From Ignavibacteria bacterium (GTDB lineage: Bacteria; Bacteroidota; Ignavibacteria; Ignavibacteriales; SURF-24), in the NCBI GenBank assembly GCA_025612245.1, contig JAAXKQ010000011.1, positions 62,001 through 126,000 on the forward strand: a stretch of DNA of 64,000 bases, in the 5' to 3' direction. A model generated the notes under the pieces. It was given only the letters and a program-made list of their open reading frames with translations, ran no database searches and had not been told where the DNA came from. Shown piece by piece: positions 58,953 to 64,000 of the stretch. The stretch's first letter is position 1, and each line of letters opens with the position of its first letter. The translations under genes were made by a program, and so were the position numbers.

Positions 58953-59076
58953 TGTAATTCCTCCCGAAAGGAAGTTCAAATTAAATTCATGGCAGGAAAG
59001 GTACAATTTACCTGGAACTGTTAATACGGAACTTCTTTTTAATTGTAAAACGTTAAAACTTAAAAAAGGAGATAAT

Positions 59077-59553
59077 ATGCTCAAAGAAGGCGATAAAGCA
59101 CCTGAGTTTTCATTAAAGGATAGTAACGGAAATACAGTTTCTTTGAAGGATTTTCACGGGAAAAAAGTGGTACTATATTTTTATCCCAAGGACGATACTC
59201 CGGGCTGCACAAAGGAAGCCTGCAGCTTCAGGGATAATCTGCCGGAATTCGGGAAACTGAACGCCGTGGTTCTTGGTATCAGTGCCGACTCTGAAGCCTC
59301 GCATAAGAAGTTTGCTTCCAAGTACGAGCTTCCTTTTACACTCCTGAGCGACCCGGATAAACAGGTTATTCAGGAATATGAGGTCTGGAAGGAGAAGAAT
59401 CTGTACGGCAAAAAGTCCATGGGAATTGAGCGCACAACGTTTGTTATAGATGAAAATGGCAGAATAATGAGGGTTTTCCCGAAAGTCAAAGTCGACGGCC
59501 ACGTTGAAGAGGTTATGAACGTAATCGGCAGCAGAAAAGAAACAGTAAGCTGA
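59077..59553 (+). CDS. bcp: Thioredoxin-dependent thiol peroxidase (peroxiredoxin, Bcp family)
   Basis: Likely start 59077 ([18 protein letters not shown]) after [30 protein letters not shown]. Confidence 0.95.
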   Translation: MLKEGDKAPEFSLKDSNGNTVSLKDFHGKKVVLYFYPKDDTPGCTKEACSFRDNLPEFGKLNAVVLGISADSEASHKKFASKYELPFTLLSDPDKQVIQEYEVWKEKNLYGKKSMGIERTTFVIDENGRIMRVFPKVKVDGHVEEVMNVIGSRKETVS

Positions 59554-59560
59554 AATATAG

Positions 59561-59587
59561 GGGATGGGGCCTTAAAGGCCTCATCCC
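59561..59587 (+). terminator. Stem-loop after bcp
   Basis: GGGATGGGGCC-TTAAA-GGCCTCATCCC. Confidence 0.6.
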
Positions 59588-59640
59588 AAAAATCTTCAAA
59601 AGTGGCTTTTCAGTGCAATAAATGAGAAAGGTTATCAGAA

Positions 59641-60048
59641 ATGCTATATGTTACCCGCAGGGAAGTCTTCAGCGCATCGCACCGCTTGCATAACCCAAAG
59701 CTTGATGACAATGAAAACAGAAGTATATACGGTAAATGCAACAACCAGTACGGACACGGGCATAATTATATCCTGGAGGTAGTAATTGCAGGGGAAACTG
59801 ACCCCAAAACAGGCTACCTTATCGATATAAAATGCCTTAAGGAAATAATTTTAAGAAACGTTATTGATAAAGTAGACCATAAGCACTTAAATTACGAGGT
59901 GGATTTCTTAAAAGGAATTATACCCACAACAGAAAACTTAGCCGTTGCCATATGGAAAGAGTTAAAAGATAAAATCACTTCCGGCAGGCTTTTTTCAGTA
60001 AAATTATACGAAACGGAAAATAATTATGTTGAATACAAAGGAGAATAA
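59641..60048 (+). CDS. 6-pyruvoyl-tetrahydropterin synthase, PTPS-II-type
   Basis: 135 aa; [38 protein letters not shown] (CxxxxxHGH), [35 protein letters not shown]. Confidence 0.92.
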   Translation: MLYVTRREVFSASHRLHNPKLDDNENRSIYGKCNNQYGHGHNYILEVVIAGETDPKTGYLIDIKCLKEIILRNVIDKVDHKHLNYEVDFLKGIIPTTENLAVAIWKELKDKITSGRLFSVKLYETENNYVEYKGE

Positions 60049-60619
60049 GGGCATAAATCTGGACGTCGTTGAGGCCCAGGTAAAGATGCTACTCGAGGAA
60101 CTGGGTGAAGATCCCCACCGTGAAGGGCTCTTAAGAACCCCGCACAGGGTGGCTAAAGCCTATGAATTCCTGACGCAGGGATATAAAAAGGACATAAAAA
60201 CCGTCTTAAACGGTGCCATATTCGAGGAGCGCTATGATGAAATGGTGGTTGTAAAGGACATAGATTTCTTCAGCCTCTGCGAGCATCATCTGCTGCCGTT
60301 CTACGGCAAAGTGCACGTGGCTTATATTCCCAATGGCAAAATTGTCGGCTTGAGCAAGATCCCGCGCATAGTTGAGGTCTTTGCCCGAAGGCTCCAGGTA
60401 CAGGAACGCATGACACAGGAGATAGCAGATACAATAAGGGATTTCCTGGAGCCAAAGGGTGTAGCCGTGGTCTCTGAGGCACGGCATATGTGCATGATGA
60501 TGCGCGGGGTGGAGAAACAGAATTCTGCCGCTATGGCAAGCGCCATGCACGGGCTTTTTAAGGAGGATGCCCGTACGAGAGCAGAATTTCTGAACTTAAT
60601 CTCGCATAACAGATACTGA
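60026..60619 (+). CDS. folE: GTP cyclohydrolase I
   Basis: 197 aa; [80 protein letters not shown]. Confidence 0.97.
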   Translation: MLNTKENKGINLDVVEAQVKMLLEELGEDPHREGLLRTPHRVAKAYEFLTQGYKKDIKTVLNGAIFEERYDEMVVVKDIDFFSLCEHHLLPFYGKVHVAYIPNGKIVGLSKIPRIVEVFARRLQVQERMTQEIADTIRDFLEPKGVAVVSEARHMCMMMRGVEKQNSAAMASAMHGLFKEDARTRAEFLNLISHNRY

Positions 60620-60620
60620 T

Positions 60621-61340
60621 ATGGAAAAAAAGGAGCCCGTGGTTTGGGTCACAGGTGCAAGTTCCGGCATTGGTAAAGCAGCGGCAATTGAATTTGCAAG
60701 AGAGGGCTTTCAGGTTGCCGCTTCCTCGAGGCATGAAAGCCGGCTGAGGCTCCTTGAAAAAGAGCAGGGCAGTGAAAGCCTCATTCTTCATTTAATAGCC
60801 TGCGATGTCAGTTCACCTTCCAGCGTAGAAGAAGCTTTAAGTAAAATTATATCCCGGACGGGATTGGAGGTCAGCTGCCTCATAAACAACGCCGGGGTTA
60901 CTTCCTTTAATTCGGCAGAAGAGGACTCTGTCGGGGAGATTAAGAACATCATTGAGACAAATCTTTTGGGCTCAATCTACGCCATAAAAGCCGTCCTGCC
61001 GGGAATGATCAAAAGAAAAGAAGGCACAATAATTAACGTACTCTCAACTGCCGCCGTGGAGGTCCTTAAGGGTAGCAGCGCTTACTCTGCCTCAAAGGCA
61101 GGATTGCGCGCTTATTCGGATGTCTTAAGAGAAGAGGTCCGAAAGTACAATATCAAGGTAATCGATATCCTCCCGGGGCCTACCAGAACGCCCATGTGGC
61201 CCGAAGAAATGTTAAATAAATTTGACAGTAATATGATGGCTCCGGAAGAAATTGCCCGGCTCATGGTATCGCTTTACAGGAACTCGGGGAGCCTTGTTCT
61301 GGAGAAGGTTATTATGAAACCAATTGGAGGAAGCATCTGA
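60621..61340 (+). CDS. Short-chain dehydrogenase/reductase
   Basis: 239 aa; VTGASSGIGKAAA; NNAGV; STAAVEVLKGSSAYSASKAGL. Confidence 0.92.
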   Translation: MEKKEPVVWVTGASSGIGKAAAIEFAREGFQVAASSRHESRLRLLEKEQGSESLILHLIACDVSSPSSVEEALSKIISRTGLEVSCLINNAGVTSFNSAEEDSVGEIKNIIETNLLGSIYAIKAVLPGMIKRKEGTIINVLSTAAVEVLKGSSAYSASKAGLRAYSDVLREEVRKYNIKVIDILPGPTRTPMWPEEMLNKFDSNMMAPEEIARLMVSLYRNSGSLVLEKVIMKPIGGSI

Positions 61341-62059
61341 TGGATGAGGAAAGACAGGTATCAATTGTAACGGGTGCAGGCAGGGGAATTGGAAAAGCCA
61401 TAGCTCTCCGCCTGGCAAAAGAAGGTCACAATGTCGCCATATTCAGCAGAACCGAGGGCCAGCTGCGTCAAGTGCAGGAAATGGTTGCACTTACGGGCGT
61501 CGGCTGCGTCTATTATGCCGGGGATGTTGCCGACGAAAAATTCGTTAACTCCTCTGTAGAAAATGTCTTGGCGCGGTTTGGTAAAGTGGATTGTTTGATA
61601 AATAACGCCGGGATAGGAATATTTAAGAAGTTAGTGGATTCTTCGCTCGCAGATTTCAGGCGCCAGATAGACACAAATCTGGTTGGGGCATACCTTTTTT
61701 CAAAGGCCGTTCTTCCTTCAATGATTAAAAGGAAGTCGGGCTCCATAATTAATGTAGCCTCGCTTGCGGGGAAAAATTCGATGCCGGGCGGCACCATGTA
61801 TTCATCCACAAAGCACGCTCTTCTGGGCCTTGCTCGTTCACTAATGCTGGAGGTAAGGGAATATAATATAAGGGTAGCCTCCGTCTGCCCCGGCTCTGTG
61901 GAGTCGGAATTCGCCAGGGGTTCCGAATCAGACCCCAGGAGCGCCTCAGGGATACTAATGCCCGAAGACGTTGCCGAGACTGTTATGAGTATACTGAAAA
62001 TGCCCGTGCGTGCACTGATAAGTGAAATTGACCTCAGGCCCTCAAATCCTAAAAAGTAA
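61340..62059 (+). CDS. Short-chain dehydrogenase/reductase
   Basis: 239 aa; VTGAGRGIGKAIA; NNAGIGIF; MYSSTKHALLGL; overlaps the upstream SDR stop (TGATGG). Confidence 0.92.
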   Translation: MDEERQVSIVTGAGRGIGKAIALRLAKEGHNVAIFSRTEGQLRQVQEMVALTGVGCVYYAGDVADEKFVNSSVENVLARFGKVDCLINNAGIGIFKKLVDSSLADFRRQIDTNLVGAYLFSKAVLPSMIKRKSGSIINVASLAGKNSMPGGTMYSSTKHALLGLARSLMLEVREYNIRVASVCPGSVESEFARGSESDPRSASGILMPEDVAETVMSILKMPVRALISEIDLRPSNPKK

Positions 62060-62212
62060 AGCTTCGTAATCCCTCTGAAGTCCTGGCTTTAACCTTTGTC
62101 GTATTTGTATGGTTATGCCTTCCCTGTGGGATAGTGACACCGTTTGTATGTTGGTGGAAATTATTTATATTTGGCTAGCCATACTGTAACTTTTTTATCA
62201 GGTGTTTTCTAT

Positions 62213-62791
62213 ATGAGAATTGTTTCTTCATCTGTCCTGCTTCTGATTTTGTTAGGAACGGTTTGTTTTGCCCAGGCTGAAAGTGGGGCTTATGTTGCGG
62301 CTGCCGTAAAAAGCGGATCAATCGTTGGACGGAACAGCCTTATTGCCGGAGGAAGAGCCGGCTGGAGTTTTGGCAAAAAGATTTTTCTTGGCGGGGCGTT
62401 CTACAGCCTCGTAAATGAAGTTGAAATGGACCAGAAAGATCCCTTAACCAACCGGAAGCTGCTGGCAGGATTTAACTGCGGCGGTCTTGAACTGGAATAT
62501 ATCTATCCCTTAAACGAGCTATTTCACGGATCCATCCTTCTTTTTATGGGAGGAGGCGGACTGAAGCCTAAGGCTAAAGACCTCTCGGTCCCTCATACGA
62601 GCTACTACGGTCAAAGCCTCCTTGTCTGGGAGCCGCAGGTAAATGTCGAGCTAAACCTGACAAAGCTTCTTCATCTGGGGCTCGGAGTGAGCTACAGGTT
62701 CGTAACAGGTGTGGATGGCTATCAGGGGCTACAAAATAAAGATCTTAGCAGCGTTAACTCACTTATTACTTTAAGGTTCGGCAGCCTTTAG
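62213..62791 (+). CDS. Predicted secreted/outer-membrane protein, unknown
   Basis: Likely start 62213 (MRIVSSSVLLLILLGTVCFAQAESG signal peptide); Gly/aromatic-rich beta-barrel-like sequence. Confidence 0.65.
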   Translation: MRIVSSSVLLLILLGTVCFAQAESGAYVAAAVKSGSIVGRNSLIAGGRAGWSFGKKIFLGGAFYSLVNEVEMDQKDPLTNRKLLAGFNCGGLELEYIYPLNELFHGSILLFMGGGGLKPKAKDLSVPHTSYYGQSLLVWEPQVNVELNLTKLLHLGLGVSYRFVTGVDGYQGLQNKDLSSVNSLITLRFGSL

Positions 62792-62871
62792 AACTGCTTT
62801 ATTTTCAACCATGAATGATTAAATTAACCCGAAGCGGTGTAAGGAAAATGCCGTTTAACCTGGAAATAAAT

Positions 62872-63915
62872 ATGCCGAAATATATTTTATTGTTTGTTCT
62901 TTTTTTTTGCTGCAGTTCTGCATCGTCGTCAGCGGCAGCGGAGCCCTCAAAAGGGGAAAGCCTGCTTCAGTCGGACTCAACTGTAAATGATCCAAAGCCC
63001 GCTAAGTACCTGTCACTAAATGAGTTTACCTATGCCGGTGAAAGGCGTTACATTTTGGATGGATCGCTGCCACTTATGAAAACAGAGATAAAACCTGTTA
63101 CCGCCTCAATTGTAGGCGGAATTTACCTGGGAGCCATAGTAGGCCTGCACATCAATCAGCGTAATGCCTGGTGGAAAGACAACAGGCAGGCTTTTCATTT
63201 TCAGGAGGACTGGTTCTCTGCTGTTCAGGTGGATAAGGCAGGGCACTTCTTTGGCGGCTACATAACTTCATATGTAATGGGAGAGGGCCTTCTGGCCTCG
63301 GGCATCAGCTATGAGTCTTCGGCCATATGGGGAAGCGCGCTTGCACTTGCATACCAGACTTATGTTGAAACTGAGGACGGTTTTGCAAAGCAGTGGGGCT
63401 TCAGCCCTTCGGACTGGTATTTTGACCTTCTTGGCGCAAGCTTTTTTCTGGCGCAGCATTATAACCCTTTGCTTCAGAATGTGACCCCAAAGTGGCAGTT
63501 TGTCCCTTCGGAATGGACGGGTAAACCGATAATCTTGCGCCCGAGAACGTTTATAGATGACTACAACAGCTCAACTTTCTGGTACTCTGTAGACGTATAT
63601 AATCTGCTGAATGAAAACGGGAAGAAATACTGGCCTAAATGGCTTAACCTTGCCGTTGGCTATGGCGGCGACGCAATTGACGCGAATCCTGATCCTAACG
63701 GTCCGCCCGACCAGCTTTCCGTAAGGCGGTATGTCCTGGGTCTGGACCTCAATTTGGTGAGGCTTTTGCCTTCGGGAGGCTGGTTCTGGAACTGGGCGAG
63801 GCAGAGCCTGAACTATATTAAACTTCCTGCACCGGCAGTGGAGTTTACGGAAAAAGGGACGAAGTTTTATGTCCTCTATCCATTCCGCTTTAGCCTTGGA
63901 AACCTGAGGTTTTAA
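62872..63915 (+). CDS. DUF2279-like membrane-associated protein
   Basis: Track ORF from 62815; signal peptide from 62872 (MPKYILLFVLFFCCSSASS); VDKAGHFFGGYITSYVMGEGLLASG...WGFSPSDWYFDLLGASFFLAQ. Confidence 0.7.
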   Translation: MPKYILLFVLFFCCSSASSSAAAEPSKGESLLQSDSTVNDPKPAKYLSLNEFTYAGERRYILDGSLPLMKTEIKPVTASIVGGIYLGAIVGLHINQRNAWWKDNRQAFHFQEDWFSAVQVDKAGHFFGGYITSYVMGEGLLASGISYESSAIWGSALALAYQTYVETEDGFAKQWGFSPSDWYFDLLGASFFLAQHYNPLLQNVTPKWQFVPSEWTGKPIILRPRTFIDDYNSSTFWYSVDVYNLLNENGKKYWPKWLNLAVGYGGDAIDANPDPNGPPDQLSVRRYVLGLDLNLVRLLPSGGWFWNWARQSLNYIKLPAPAVEFTEKGTKFYVLYPFRFSLGNLRF

Positions 63916-63919
63916 GGAA

Positions 63920-63950
63920 GGTGCCGGAGGAGATTAAATCTTCCGGCACC
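63920..63950 (+). terminator. Stem-loop after the DUF2279-like gene
   Basis: GGTGCCGGAGGAGATT/AATCTTCCGGCACC imperfect inverted repeat. Confidence 0.55.
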
Positions 63951-64000
63951 CATTTTAAGAAAATCAGCTCCCTGGAGCTATAGTGAAAATAACAGGGGAA

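Noticed and set aside
59641-60048. Queuosine biosynthesis QueD as the identity of the PTPS gene
   Set aside because: Motif spacing CxxxxxHGH and C-terminal sequence match PTPS-II, and neighbours are folE and SDRs rather than queC/queE/queF.

Overview
The window looks like chromosomal DNA from a Bacteroidota/Chlorobiota-type bacterium (probably Ignavibacteria-like; this is inferred from gene content, not proven). It is densely coding with few intergenic gaps. No tRNA, rRNA, CRISPR array or transposase was recognised. From left to right: (1) a Cas6-like endoribonuclease at the extreme left edge, suggesting a CRISPR-Cas locus continues outside the window; (2) a large PAS/GAF sensor histidine kinase; (3) a lysine/DAP cluster of the acetylase type (asd, M20 deacetylase, lysC, dapH, dapB, dapA); (4) a tightly coupled seven-gene + strand operon (about 12.05-18.73 kb) encoding a nucleotidyltransferase, ATP-grasp enzyme, class III aminotransferase, CDP-alcohol phosphatidyltransferase, Gfo/Idh/MocA oxidoreductase, LPG-synthase-TM/flippase-like protein and HAD protein, which is the best candidate for an undescribed system, possibly making a novel phospholipid or phosphodiester headgroup; (5) proC, ppa, a putative metallopeptidase, a NamZ/DUF1343 protein and a split formiminotransferase/cyclodeaminase plus hutI; (6) glgA, gmhB-like, surface proteins, rpiB, glyA, tatC and a polyprenyl synthase; (7) a long respiratory block with Alternative Complex III (ActA-F, with an ActD-ActE fusion), SCO, an A2-type cytochrome c oxidase and ctaB, then nuoABCDEF; (8) rnhA and fur-feoA-feoB; (9) dodecin and bcp; (10) a PTPS-II/folE/SDR/SDR cluster that looks like tetrahydrobiopterin biosynthesis. 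All family calls come from motif recognition by eye; no database search was run.
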